Below are positions 11,472-23,345 of a stretch of DNA of 64,000 nucleotides, piece by piece (position 1 is the first letter of the stretch; every line of letters starts with the position of its first letter). The stretch lies in assembly GCA_910589415.1 (NCBI GenBank), contig OU342633.1, positions 39,748,210-39,812,209 of the forward strand. The letters run 5' to 3'. The position numbers were made by a program, and so were the translations under genes. The notes beneath the pieces were generated by a model. It was not told where the DNA came from. It made no database searches and was given only the letters and a program-made list of their open reading frames with translations. The stretch comes from Malachius bipustulatus (lineage: Eukaryota > Arthropoda > Insecta > Coleoptera > Melyridae).

Positions 11472-11473
11472 TA

Positions 11474-13429
11474 TAATCTTATAGCGTATAGAGGAACATT
11501 TAATTTTGAAACTCATTTCCCTTTGCATTTTATCCCTATAAACATTGACATATTTTATCAAATTTGATTCAATGTATTAATAGTCTTTTAATGGTGCCAT
11601 TTTATGCTGTAAAGTTTTATATTTTGTTTGAAGAGCAAGGTGTAATCATGAGGAAAGTGAAACTCTTCACAATATTTTAAACAATTTATTTAAAAAAATG
11701 GTTATGCTTAATACTGTGATATTATAATACACAAAAATAATCATATTGATAGAAATAATAATAATAATAATACTGCATGCATACATATAGGGTATTATAG
11801 GTGAGGTGGTTGAAACTTAAAATACAAATTTCCATCAATTCAATAAAATCATAGTTGCGTGGATAGTATTGTCGGTGGAGTGTGGGTGGTTATAGCGTTG
11901 CTATAAAAAAAAACTGTTCCTCATCAAAATTTGTAAAAAAGAAAATTTATGTGTGATTAGGTTTTATGTAAATTAACAACCCCGTGCATCCATCCATGGT
12001 GATGGATGACCGTGGAAATAGAAATATTTGACAGCTCTGATTCTGATGCCCATTGTCCATGATCCTTGAAACTGCCAGACCGCCAGGCCAGGGTGAAATT
12101 TTAGTTAAATGATAAATAATTGAAACTGTAATTTATTAAAATTTAGCAGCCACCATTTTCGACTTTAAATACATATTATGTATTTAAAATACTATTTTAC
12201 CCATTTAAAAATTAATATCTTATTTATAAAGAAAATAAATGAATGTAACAGTGTGGCTCACTTAACACCAGAAACTCCCCTGTAAGATTATTTTTTATTC
12301 TATTTGCAAAAAAACCCAAAAAAGAGGGCAAAAACCTTTTTTTTTTAGAACAAGGCATTACATTTTAACGAATTGGGGAAAAATTGGCGAAAGCTGTTCT
12401 TCATTTTTCACCAGAGTCGGCTAAATTTTAAGTCATAAAACCAAGCTGGACTTTTTTAGGGTCAAAAAATAAAAAAAAGCCATGGGTGGTTTAAAAAAAA
12501 AGTTTTCCACATTGAAATTATTTCATTGAAAATCTGAAATAGATTTTTTCATAATCACTTGCTTCGCTATAATGTCCGTTTTTAATGAAGTTAAAGACAG
12601 AGGCGTCGTATTAAAAAAAAAAATTGAAAAAATAATGAAATTCTCCCAGTAGAGTGAAAGTAAAATTTATAGCTGTAAAAGTAAAATCGCCAAATTTTTT
12701 TCTAGTGCCATTTTTCCAAATATTTTTTTATAAGAAAAAAATGACTGACCCTTTTTCTTAAATGTTTACTTTAAAAAACTGTCACAGTAGGCTTTGGTTA
12801 TATGGCTTAAAATGATTGCCTTATTCTAATGTATACAGTTTTTTGCCCTCTTTTTGAAAATATTTCAAATTGAATCATAAATAACAATTTTACAGGGGTT
12901 GTCTGATATGGGCCAATAATAATTCTACCGTTTAAAGGAAGAAAAACACAATAATCACATTTTTACCCATTTTCGATGGCCTATATGTTTGCGTTTTGAC
13001 TTATCACTGAATATTTTTTGCTCTTAAGATCCAATGATATCAACAGTTTTATCTTCATCAGTTTTGATATACATTGCAAAACTCTCATTACCTCAGATAT
13101 ATCGTAAGAAGATTAAAGCTATGATGCTTTAAAATTCAGTTCAATGAAATAAAAGTGACTACATTTTCTATAACTGCTAAAATAAAAAATATAGTTTTCT
13201 CTTAACAAATTTAATAACAGAAGTCACGATCAAAATGTGAGGTTAAAAATATGGCATACTATTAGCTTGATGAGAAGCTCATCAAATTAAAAAAGATTCG
13301 ACCTACTAACAAAAAAGAAGAAATTTCAAAACACTCCTATGACAATAATTCAGAACTGGGGAAGGAAACTTGAATAAACATAAACGTAAAATACCTAGGT
13401 AAAAGGTGAAATTTAATCCAAAAAACTGT
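11474..13429. other. Unassigned AT-rich intergenic sequence
   Basis: Two kilobases with no convincing exon. There is a short AAT microsatellite at about 11757-11773 and many A/T homopolymers. It may contain old repeats that I cannot delimit. Confidence 0.4.
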
Positions 13430-14055
13430 ATAGTCCAAGAGCTAGTGATAAAAAATGCAAGAATTTTGGAAAAGCAGATTGATACTTCTAGATCAGATTG
13501 TAATTAGGCTATAGAAAAGCCACTGTTAGCAGGCCAGGTGTTGGGACATAGGCAGGGAGATGCTTTTTTTTTAATAATATCTGATACATCCCTTCAAATT
13601 CATTGTTTAATGACAAAAACTGTCAATGTAATAATTGACAATAATACTAAGTGGTTTCATAGTCTAACAATATAAAACAATTAACAGACTAGCTTGTAAT
13701 AAGACAATCAACAAGCAGAAAAAAAAAACAATTCTTGCTGAAAGACAATAAGCTTTTCCTGGAAAATTAGTGAATGGTTTTTATGTCTGTTAATGTTAAT
13801 TGTTTGGTATTGTTGTGAATTATTGCGTTGACAGTTTTTGCCATTAAACCATGAATTGGAAGGTATTTTGAGATATTTTTTTCGAAAACTATGAAATCGT
13901 AAAAAAGTACAATTTTAATCACAGTGCCCCTGCCTTATATTCCAACACCTGGCGTGCTGACTGTACAGTGGCTTTCTGTGGGTAAAATACAGTTTGATCT
14001 AAAAGTATCAGCCCTTCAAAAACTCTTGCACTCTTTGTAGCTAGCTCCCCGACAA
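13430..14055. repeat. Diverged foldback repeat
   Basis: The left arm (about 13435-13565, with AGAAAAGCCACTGTTAGCAG and CCAGGTGTTGGGACATA) is matched in reverse complement by the right arm (about 13920-14045, with CCAACACCTGG and ACAGTGGCTTTCTGT). The loop is about 350 bp with no reading frame. Probably an old non-autonomous element. Confidence 0.6.
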
Positions 14056-14150
14056 GGGAGGTTTAAAAAGTTTTAGCCAAAAATTAAGAATTTTCAGTTA
14101 CAGTCTCTTTCCTTAGCACGGTAAAAGCAGATACTCTATAGTGATTAATA

Positions 14151-14666
14151 TTAATTATTATCAACCCATTTTAAGTTGAAATGTTTTTCAAACAGAGATC
14201 GATCAAAAACACCAAATTTTTTGGAGGATATGATTTCTGTTATTTTCAGAATTCTAGCAGGTAGGTTGACATCTGCGAATTCTTTTGTATCTATTTGACT
14301 TGTACCATGGCTGCGATAATGATCATTTGCCTCAAACTTTTGTTCGTTAATCCTGAGAGATATTTTTAAATCTTCCAATTCCGGTATGACGCTGCAAATG
14401 TACCAAGTTCTATCGCAAAATCTTTCACTCTTACTGTAAGGAGCAGGCAGTTGGGCTTCTTCCAATTTTCGAAGTAGTTGAGTCATTATTTTATAGCCAC
14501 AGCTACGAACTATGATCTCGTTAAACAATCCTTGGATCTCATATGTCAAGTTCTGTAAGTTAGTTAAGATATCTATGAGCTCATTGACTTGGTACCATTT
14601 GAAATTCATATACAGAGATGCGCCACTTGTGGAAAAATTTGTATAATGCTGAATTGGTTTAGGCAT
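14151..14666 (-). CDS. Uncharacterised 171-aa protein, single exon
   Basis: An intact minus-strand frame from ATG at 14666 to TAA at 14151. The open frame extends seven codons upstream to a TTG, but the first ATG is the likely start. I do not recognise the family. The product looks mostly helical and soluble, with no signal peptide or membrane segment. It has a Leu/Ile-rich N-terminal helix region (ELIDILTNLQNLTYEIQGLF), several Cys and aromatic residues in the middle (RFCDRTWYIC) and a charged C-terminus ending WVDNN. The uninterrupted length in a stop-rich AT context and balanced amino-acid composition argue that it is real coding sequence. It could equally be one exon of a larger gene, a retrocopy or part of an unidentified transposon. 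No poly(A) signal or partner exon is evident. Confidence 0.55.
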   Translation of the reverse strand: MPKPIQHYTNFSTSGASLYMNFKWYQVNELIDILTNLQNLTYEIQGLFNEIIVRSCGYKIMTQLLRKLEEAQLPAPYSKSERFCDRTWYICSVIPELEDLKISLRINEQKFEANDHYRSHGTSQIDTKEFADVNLPARILKITEIISSKKFGVFDRSLFEKHFNLKWVDNN

Positions 14667-15879
14667 CTTTGTTGCGTTTGTCGCCAATGTTTTCAGTTAT
14701 TATATTATGCTGAATGCCTACAAAAAAGAGAATATTTTAATTGAACACCTATCACAACTATAGTTTTGGTAATTTTTTTATTGATACAATGATATCCTAC
14801 TAATTAGGATCCATTAATAAGTAATACAAAAAATCACAACTTTTCAAAAAAAAATTTCCAAGCAAAACGAAAAAATGATCAAGATAAATAATTTTATAGC
14901 ATTTTTTTCAGCATAGTTTCGATCCTATAAACCTGAACCACCCCAACCCCCAACCCCTATTTTTGAATGTCACCCTATGCTGAATGACGGCTTGTTGGGA
15001 AGCTTATCAAAAACTGATTATACAGTGGTGCCAGTAATGTTGTTTGTACCTTTGACACTGAAGTTTTATAGGAATAAAAAAATTATTGATATGGGTCATG
15101 TCAGCTAAACTGGCCATGAAGTCACAAATGAAAATCATCTTTATACCAATCTTATTTACACAAAGCATTCTCTGAGCGTGTGATAATATGATTTGAATTG
15201 ATATGTCCCAGCAATGTGGTCAGATTTATTTGAATGAAAGTAACTGTCAAATTATCACTTTCAACATAATTTATGAATGTCATTCACAGGAAAATTTCTC
15301 GTCTTATTCCTCATAGTTCAATGTGGGTGATTTGGAAGCGATCTCAATGTTATCGCTTCCTTATCTTGGACACACTGTATAGGGTGTGTGTTATTGTTGA
15401 TACCACTGTTGCTGTCTCGGAATCAGTAAGAGTTACGGAATTGGTTTAATGAGAGAAAAGTTGTGTTTTTTTAAAGGGCATTAAAATGGTAGAGTTTAAA
15501 AAATTTCCATAGTTCATTAGATACAGGGAAAAATTAAAATTCGTCTTTATTTTCTTTCGCAATAATTAACTCTTGATTCTTGTACAACAGCCAGTGACTT
15601 GACATTTTGTAGCTACTTACTTTTTGCATTTCGCTTGTGTCTACTGTCAAAGTCAAAAATAATCTAAGTCTAGACACTCTATTGTTTTTTCATGTTTGTT
15701 CAATACAAAAAAATAAAAGTCTATCACATTCAGAACTTCACATTCAAACTCTTGGAAATTTTCGTAATTACTTAGATCACTTATAGCCACTCTCATTTCA
15801 CTGCAATGTTTAGACTGTTATATAACATTTTCGTTGTAGTGTCATCACTTTTTTTTTGTGCAAAATTACTTACATTCTA
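14667..15879. other. Unassigned intergenic sequence
   Basis: AT-rich and without a recognisable gene. A C-rich run (CCCCAACCCCCAACCCC, about 14941) is the only local oddity. Confidence 0.4.
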
Positions 15880-16540
15880 AGGGTACCATAATGATGGGAG
15901 CGAATATAGGGGTGCTGTGCTGTAGGGGTAAAACTTGCACAGGTGAACGATTCCTTTGTATCACTGGTCCTTATTGAGACCGATCTCAAAGTAATGGGTT
16001 ATTTGAGAAGCGACAAATAAATAATGGCTATCTCAATGGTAATTATACAGCTAGGTATAGCAAGAAAAATTTTTCCCTTGTTACCAATTTACTCAAGACT
16101 TTCACTAGTACTATTATTCTCCTGGAGACCCATCATACTATCTCTTAGTGTATCATATTGTATGCTTCAGTGCGAGTGGCCACTGATCTGAGTAATGACA
16201 ATTTTTTCCTTGCCCTTCTCAAATGGCTCATTAGTTAGCCACCAGCCTCAGTCAGGACCGGTGATACCTACAACACAAAGAAATCTTTCACCTGTGCAAG
16301 CTTTACTCGATCCCAGCACCCCTATTCGCTTCATTGTCTCCTTAGGCCCGTATTCATCAATAAATATAACCCCTGAGGTTAAATTTTGGAGCATGTCATT
16401 GGTTTAAAATTCGTAGCGTTCGTAGGCTTTGAGCATTAGACCAATCAGCTGTTAGAAAATTCAAAATATAACCCCAGAGTTATATTTTGAAGTTTGATGA
16501 ATACGGACATTAGAGTCTAAAGGTCATTTTCACACACAAA
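15880..16540. repeat. Dispersed repeat, copy 2 (partner at 3.2-3.7 kb), carrying a MITE
   Basis: Imperfect inverted repeat: about 15895-16010 pairs with about 16200-16345. It is related to the sequence at 3230-3660. Near 16345 it is split by a 165-bp Tourist-like MITE, and the host repeat resumes as GAGTCTAAAGGTCATTTT at about 16513. Confidence 0.55.
16345..16509. mobile_element. Tourist/Harbinger-like MITE with TTA duplication
   Basis: 165 bp bounded by TIRs sharing CCGTATTCATCAA (left end GGCCCGTATTCATCAA) and flanked by TTA on both sides (16342-16344 and 16510-16512). A 3-bp TWA target duplication and a GGCC-type end are characteristic of PIF/Harbinger MITEs. The related repeat at about 3522-3534 has a single CTTA with no insertion, an empty site. 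Confidence 0.65.
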
Positions 16541-17186
16541 AAAAAAACAACTGCGATATGTATGAATATGTTTCCGATAAAGAAACTACAAGAAAAATGT
16601 ATAGTTTATAAATAAAAAATTTAAAAAACATACCGGTTCCTCGGTGAAGAACTCAAGCAAGAGAAGTTATTTATAGAAACCAGGACGTCCGGTCCCGGTC
16701 TCGTGCTCTAGTCCTCGTGACTAGAACTCGATAGCGGTAACAAAATGTAATGTATAAAAAAAAAGCAGTGAAATGGGGGCCGTCATCTGCATGCCTAACT
16801 CACCAATATGCAAAACAATACAATACATACAAGAAACCGTGTCAAAATTACCTTTCTGAAGATGTGAAGATATCCGGACTGGATACTACTGGAAGGAGAG
16901 TACCGCAATTATCAAATTCCAACCAAAATTAAGGAATTAGGTATATCGAGAGTCCTCCAAATTTCAACCACCTTCTAAGCTCCTTGGTGCCCTGCTTGGT
17001 GGGTACAAAGATATAGGTAATAATGTATCAAATCCAAATAAAAAATCGACTCTTCAATTATTATTATTATTAGTACACATTCCATGAACATAACACAATC
17101 ACAATACGATTACGAGTGAGAGTGAGAGGGAGTATAATAGTCTAAATAATACGCAATAAAACAACATGGGGGAATCCTACATCACC
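16541..17186. repeat. Left half of a dispersed repeat split by a palindromic element
   Basis: From about 16840 this matches the uninterrupted repeat at 4560-5110. The right half resumes at 18600. The segment 16541-16840 itself holds nothing recognisable. The apparent 60-codon frame at 16750 lies partly in the repeat and is rejected. Confidence 0.5.
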
Positions 17187-18599
17187 GCACGATACACATA
17201 TACACGGTATGCCGATAGCGTTTTCTATTTTGGTCAACTACTGCGCAATGACGTCACGTGGATCAGATATTACACATGAGATTGCTCATATCTATTTTAT
17301 TGTTAGAAATAAGTAAATAATTTTTTGTACACATTGCTTTTATGGCTATTTCTGATATTCGGGTAAAGGTGGAGGTGGAGATTTATGCTATATTTAATCA
17401 TAATCATAGGTTAATTATTTAAAAGGGAATATTTTAAAGAAATATAGGATATAAATATTATGGTGTCCCAGCTTATTCGAAGCGGTCTTAGTAGGCGAAA
17501 CGATAAATTTTTCCCCAAAAAATTTTGCAAATTCAAGCACAGAATCACAATGGCCATAATTTAAAATTATTTTGGAGTATACAGAGTGTCCCATATGACA
17601 GAGTGGCATATATCAAAGTTATGTTTTTTTTTTAAATGGAATGCTCCTATGTTATTGTATTTTTAGATTGTCTGAGAAGATAAAATAAGATTGGCTTTTA
17701 CAGTTGGTGTTTAAATTCAGAAGTTTTTGAATTATAAACAAGTGAAAATCGTCATTTTTCAAGTTCAAGACCCTGTACGACGAAAACGGTTCAAGATAGA
17801 GAAAAACGGTTTACATGTCCCTATTTTAACTTTTTATGTACTATCCTATGGTATAGAAACATTTGTACTTCCTTTAATTTTTTTATTTGGTGACACGTGG
17901 AGAAATCTCAGAATTTTTCAAAGTTTTTATCACCCTGTAGAAACATTTCATCTACATCATAGGATAGTTCATGAAAAGTTAAAATAGGGACATATATAAG
18001 CCGTTTTTCTCTATCTTCAGCCGTTTTCGTTGTATAGGGTCTTGAACTTGAAAATGACGATTTTCACTTGTTTATAATTCAAAAACTTTTGAATTTAAAC
18101 ACCAACTGTAAAAGCCAATCTTATTTTCTCTTCTCAGGCAATCTAAAAATGCAATAACCTAGGAGCATTCCATTAAAAAAAAAACATAACTTTGATATGC
18201 TACTGTCATAATGGGACACTCTGTATGCTCCAAAATAATTTTAAATTATGGCCATTGTGATTCTGTGCTTGAATTTGCAAAATTCCAAATTTATCGTTTC
18301 GCCTACAGAGACCGCTTCGAATAAAGCTGGGACACCATATTTCTTTAAAATATTTCCTTTTAAATAATTATTAACCTATGATTATGATTAAATATAGCAT
18401 AAATCTCCACCTTCACCTTTAACCGAATATCAGAAATAGCCATAAAAGCAATGTGTACAAAAAATTATTTACTTATTTCCAACAATAAAATAGATATGAG
18501 CAATCTCATGTGTAATATCTGATCCACGTGACGTCACAAGACCGGAACGCAGCCTGCGCGTCATCGTCTATCGGCATACCGTGTATATGTGTATCGTGC
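17187..18599. mobile_element. 1413-bp palindromic element with 6-bp target duplication
   Basis: The left arm (17187 to about 17850) and right arm (about 17955 to 18599) are reverse complements over some 650 bp with scattered differences. The termini read GCACGATACACATATACACG and its complement. Exact ATCACC hexamers flank it (17181-17186 and 18600-18605), and the paralogous repeat near 4980-4990 has the unoccupied site. There is no transposase frame; the 60-90 codon frames inside are symmetric by-products of the palindrome. Polintons are known for 6-bp duplications, but nothing else here supports that assignment, so I leave the superfamily open. Confidence 0.85.
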
Positions 18600-19489
18600 A
18601 TCACCGTTGGTTTACGTGTTACCAACGTTCTTGGCTGCGTTCAGAAATTTTACCTTAATGTTACGAACACCTTTATTCTGTAATCTTGTACCAGTCGTTG
18701 TATGTGTAAATGTACAAATACCTTAAACGACAATACGGAAAACATGAAATTTTTACAGTTATAAGTTCATTTTATTTTTTAGAGTGACGTAAACGAAAGT
18801 AAATTGTTGCACACAAGTTGTAAAACGTTGTGCACCCCGTACCGGTAGATGGAACTTTTTTGTCGCCGATTTTTGAGCCAAGTTTCCCGTATTATTATCG
18901 TTCATGGTATTTGATTTACTATAATAAGTATACAGGGTGTTTCAAAATATGTGTCGGAAAATGAATGATATGCGATTCCCTCTGCATGCTTCGTTTCTAG
19001 AAAAAAAGTTATTCCTAATGACACATGGGTCCGCAAACGTACCGTTTTCGAGATACAATAACATTTTCTGTTGTTGTTTTCAATAGAAAATGTGCCTGAT
19101 CTGACTGGTCATATTATGTATTACAAAATTAGGTATCTCTTCTTTTGAAAATATTATTTGATTAGACACCATTATTATTATTATACATATAACATACTCG
19201 TATAAGTTTTTAACTTTATAATCTTTAATCTTCATATAAGTCAGTGTCGCGAGACGCGTCAACTGACAGGAACACGAACCATATAGGTACAGGCTGATCC
19301 TGAAATGGCGGACACGGAATACAGGGTGTTGTAGAGATGTTCAGAAAGACTGTAAATTTAAAACAAAAATGGGTTCCTCGGCTTCGTTACCGAGATATAG
19401 GGTGTCGTTTTTCTAAACTTTAAGTCGAAATGACGATCAAATTTAAAAAACCTCCACTGGCAAAACACATGGTTTCACATAACTATAAC
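18600..19489. other. Repeat-derived spacer upstream of cathepsin relic
   Basis: 18600-18690 is the right half of the split repeat. Sequences ending ACAGGGTGT occur at about 18934 and 19321. The stretch 19290-19490 (GAAATGGCGGACACGGAATACAGGG onward) is related to 53225-53530, so it is a dispersed repeat abutting, and probably truncating, the cathepsin relic. Confidence 0.5.
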
Positions 19490-19494
19490 TTTAC

Positions 19495-19595
19495 CGTAAA
19501 AGAGAGCTCCACTGTGAGATTAATTCTTCTTGTACGTTTCGTCTAGGTTGCGCCAAAACAAATAAGATTGGCAGTAGTAAAATAATCGAATTCAT
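19495..19595 (-). pseudogene. Cathepsin L-like relic: exon 1 only, with 2-bp insertion
   Basis: Minus-strand copy of the first exon of the cathepsin-like genes at 24.4, 28.6 and 46.1 kb (MNSIILLLPILFVLAQ signal peptide). It is 101 nt instead of 99, owing to an extra AG in the AAGAGAGCTCC stretch (frameshift), and its donor reads GGTAAAGT rather than GGTAAGT. Exons 2 and 3 are absent; the copy ends in unrelated repeat DNA at about 19490. Its promoter has also been split by a 1755-bp DNA element and a 941-bp solo LTR. It is the decayed fourth unit of the tandem array. Confidence 0.9.
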
Positions 19596-19671
19596 GGTTT
19601 TAATTTTTATGAATTAACTAATTAATTAATATGAATTTAATGCGATAGGTAGGTAAGTATGTATATACTCT

Positions 19672-21426
19672 CTGTACACTGAGAGTTGTCCGTTGTCATG
19701 CCACACTGATTCTGACTAAACAATTTCATTTAATTCGATTTGAATCGTACACTTATTTCTAAGTCGAACCAGATGTGGTATCGCAGTTCGTGTCAGTGGC
19801 GTGTGTTGAGGAATAATGAATATCCTATAAATATATTATTTGGACAAGTTATTGACGAAGTAGTGCCTTGCAACTTTTTAATAACAGATATTATATAATG
19901 CAAGTAAATAAGAATGATAATAATTATTGTTATCATCATGATAGAAATATCATGTCACCTACCTGCTGGTTGCCGTTTAAAAGAAAGAATAACACCTCCG
20001 TTTTCTTATTTGCAAGTAAAATATTCCAGCAATTTAACCACAAGTCCACGTACTAGGGAGTTCAATCGTTTCCCAGGCAAAACAAAGAATCAAAGAAATA
20101 GATTTTTAGGCATTCGCGAAATTAAGTTACTCATAGTTTATCACACCGTACAATATAGGCTAAATAAGTAACTATTGTGGCGCCACCAAGTAGGCAAATT
20201 TGACACTTTCATGCGGCAAGTCCTGCGTGCCCGGCTATTCATTTTAATGTATTTCTCATTGCAATCTTGAGGTCGTTCAGGGATAAAAAAAAATCGGGAA
20301 GGGTTTGTTGTACACGAGTACCCTTACCCTTAATGCTTGCGATTACATACTCCTGAATCTTTTTTTAGATACTAAATTAAAGTTAAAAAATTTAGTTAAT
20401 AAACCCTTAATGCTTGCGATTACATACTCCTGAATCTTTTTTTAGATAGTAAATTAAAGTTAAAAAATTTAGTTAATAATTTATGAGGCTTATATAAGTA
20501 TACTAATAAAACAATAACTACTGCTATAATTTTTTCGAGCTGTATTTCAGACGAAGGGTAACATTTTCCTGCTTTATAGCTGCAAAATATGTCCAAAACT
20601 CTTCGACTTATACATAAACTGAATAAAAAACCCTAAAACATGAGATGAAATGTGAACTTATTATGTTTTGATAAGAAAGGTGATATTTTTTTAATGGAAC
20701 AATTAATATATCACCTGAACAATGGGACAATAATAGGTTTTTTCATTTTTATGAGTGCTATGTGCACCAGGAGTCTCTCTGAAAGAGCGGTTCCTTGAAG
20801 AAAAGTTCCATGTAAACGTATTCTCGAACATCGCTCATGTGAAAACTCATCATGAGATTTCGCCCATTTCTCAACGATTTAAAACAAAAGCAGTCGAGAC
20901 TGGGTGCTTAGAAATGACTTTTAATAATAATTGTAATCATAATAAATTAAAAAACCTAGAAATACACTTCCAAATAATGATTTTAACAAAGATTTCATTT
21001 TATTGAAACGAGCTGTCAACGATTAGTATGCCGCACAAAAGTGCGAAAAAAATCCACGAGGAGGCGCGCGCTCCGCAAACATCCGATACTTACTTAGCGT
21101 ATAACACAGGAATTCTGATAATTTCGTATTAAAAACGTTTCAAATAACAAATCTCATCAGTATATTTAGCGCTGTCACTGTCAACTGACAGTAGCCGATG
21201 AGCTGGACGACAATCTTATCGTATCAATCTAAGCGTATCAAGACGCGAGTCGATACTTCCGTCTCACTCTCGCTCATCTTTTTAGAGTTGCTGACGATTC
21301 AAACGTATTTCTGACAATATACGTCCCATTTTAACTCGATTGACTATGCAATGCAATAGAAGGAGTAAGAAACATAACGAGATGATGTATTCTTAGTTAT
21401 CACAACAGACAACTCTCAGTGTACAG
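19672..21426. mobile_element. 1755-bp non-autonomous DNA transposon in promoter of the relic
   Basis: Inverted termini CTGTACACTGAGAGTTGTC (19672) and GACAACTCTCAGTGTACAG (ending 21426) extend to about 27 bp with two mismatches. Comparison with paralogous promoters (near 26110 and 32405) shows contiguous TATATAGGTGGATACTT there, so this is an insertion. Flanks read ACTCT on the left and ACTTT on the right, possibly an altered 4-5 bp duplication. No transposase frame was found inside; the 60-85 codon frames have no recognisable domains. Contains a 77-bp tandem duplication. Confidence 0.75.
20327..20480. repeat. Tandem duplication, 77 bp x 2
   Basis: The unit beginning CCCTTAATGCTTGCGATTAC occurs at 20327-20403 and again at 20404-20480. 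The only visible difference is ATACTAAA versus ATAGTAAA. Near identity indicates a recent duplication within the transposon. Confidence 0.9.
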
Positions 21427-21488
21427 ACTTTAGGTGGATACTTCCTTTGCTACTGCAATTCTTTCTCCATTTTTATACATATATGTAT

Positions 21489-22429
21489 TGTTATGGTATT
21501 CCTTTCCCCCCTTTATCTCTATTTATTATTATGAATTCTATTTAAAAAAAATTAATACCATAAAGAACAAAATTTTTAATAAAGTTATTCTCTGAGGACA
21601 CTCTCTTTCTCAGGTGGGTTCAGATAAATTCTTCAATATATTTTCTAAGTTTGAATCAAAATAAAATATAAAAAAATACCTCGAGCTCTCTGAATTTGAA
21701 AATTTCTTATACTCTAAAAATTTTAATTAAATACAATTCCAAATCTTACAATTTCCTTCTTCTTTATTAACTTTTCCCTAGTCCTCTGCTTCTCTTCTTT
21801 TTTAACTCTTTCTCTTACCGCACTTTTCAAAAATTGTCAAACTGCTCTCCGACACCGTCTCTTATTATCCCTTGTCCTTTCCAAATAAAGCTTCTATCTT
21901 GTTCTCGTAGTCTTTCTCTTTTCTTACTGCTTCTCTTCTATTTACTAATCAATCTTTGCTTTACGTTATTTATCTTCTTTCTGCTTTCAAATTCTGCTCT
22001 TTCTCTAGTCCCTCTGCTTCTCTTCCATTTACTAATAAATATTTGCTTTCTGTTACTTTATCTTCTTTCTCGTTTTCAAATTCTGCTGTATTTCCTTTTG
22101 AAAAAACTCTCTTCTTTTATCATTTATTCCTCTCTCAATTTCTCCTTTCTCTAGTCCCTCTGCTTTCTCTTTAATTCTTCTAAATCATTATATTACATTT
22201 TTTAACATTATTTCTCACTGACGTTCCTTCAAATTTCTTTATCCTTCTTTTTCCGTTGCTATCAACATTTTTCTCCATTCACTTTTTTCTTTTCTCTACT
22301 GATTTTTTTAAACAATCCAAAATTTATTTTTGACATTTTTAATAATTAAATACTAATAATTTTTATTTGTTAAAATCTTCAAATCAAATCCAAACTTTAA
22401 TTATTAGGTGAACCTAATTTTTCATAACA
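21489..22429. mobile_element. 941-bp solo LTR, pyrimidine-rich
   Basis: Begins TGTTATGG and ends CATAACA, with GTAT on both sides (21485-21488 and 22430-22433). The paralogous promoter at about 26160-26170 reads ATATATGTATATTTCTTATC without the insertion, so the ends are exact. TG...CA termini with a 4-bp duplication and no internal genes indicate a solo LTR left by recombination. Its interior (about 21740-22190) is very T/C-rich on the + strand and contains a roughly 110-bp imperfect tandem repeat built around CTTCTCTTC(C/T)ATTTACTAAT. The 106-codon Leu/Phe-rich frame there reflects the pyrimidine bias and is not a gene. Confidence 0.85.
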
Positions 22430-22496
22430 GTATATTTCTTATCAGATTAAATAGAACTCCTTGAACTTTAAAAAATTGCATAACATAGATATCATT

Positions 22497-23345
22497 GAAA
22501 TAGTATATTATGCAATGAGCTTATAATGAAGGCTATTTAAAACGTGAGTAGGCGAGTGTCTTAACCATCATAAGAGCGTATTAATAGCCATTATCTGCGA
22601 GTTCCATACACTATTTTTTCTACGACCCTTTTTTATTTCATAGAAAAGATAAAAAAATTATATATTTTAACAATGACCCGTGTACAATTGCGGATCATTG
22701 AGGTTTAAGATAGGTTGCTATTTGTTTACGCATTTAACAAATTTTCTCTTCGTCGCTAAGATTATTCTGCTGAGACATGTTTTAGTATCAAGTTTAAAGG
22801 GCAATACTCACTACTGCGTAATTTTTATTATGCGAAGTTCGAATTCCGAATTTTACGCTTTGATTTTGAAATTAATAATAATTTTAATAACATTGACAGC
22901 CATTAATTACGATATTGTTTACCTGCGCAACGCGACGGTCGCAGCGTTGCCGCTTTGAATACTATCACGGAGCGCTACTTATCTTCCTATCTTTTACACG
23001 ATATACCTACCTATCAAATTAATTAAGGTAACATAAAATCTTGATAAATTTTCTTTGAATGTTACTTATGTTCTAAATTAAATAAGCGTTCAGAATTTTT
23101 TTCAGAAATACAGAACTTATATCACAAGGCAATTTTTGTCGTGAGTATGACAACTCTGTGACTTCGGTTGGTTTGGACCGACCCGATTGTGAGCGAAAAG
23201 GAACCGATTCGATTGCAAATGCTCCTCTGCCATTGGATAGCTTGACCAGTGCTTTAATGAAAATTTGTATCTTAATGAGACCCATTAAAGCACTGGTGTG
23301 ATTCATATTAAATATGCATATTAAAGGTTATAGGAGTAGAAAAAA
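22497..23345. repeat. About 850-bp dispersed repeat, copy 1 (inverted copy at 53.8-54.7 kb)
   Basis: Runs from TAGTATATTATGCAATGAGC to GGTTATAGGAGTAGAAAA. A close copy lies in opposite orientation at about 53840-54700. Both include the block around TTGTACACGGGTCATTG and its complement, and a segment CGACCCGATTGTGAGCGAAA. Comparison with the paralogous flank near 26220-26250 shows it is an insertion. No recognisable protein; open frames here (22680, 23073) are not conserved as protein. Confidence 0.7.

Noticed and set aside
17415..17987. Frames of 64 and 86 codons
   Set aside because: Both sit in the 1413-bp palindrome and derive from its arms; no transposase motif.
21834..22174. 106-codon Leu/Phe/Ser-rich frame resembling a membrane protein
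   Set aside because: Produced by the pyrimidine-rich strand of a solo LTR; no real membrane-protein features beyond composition.
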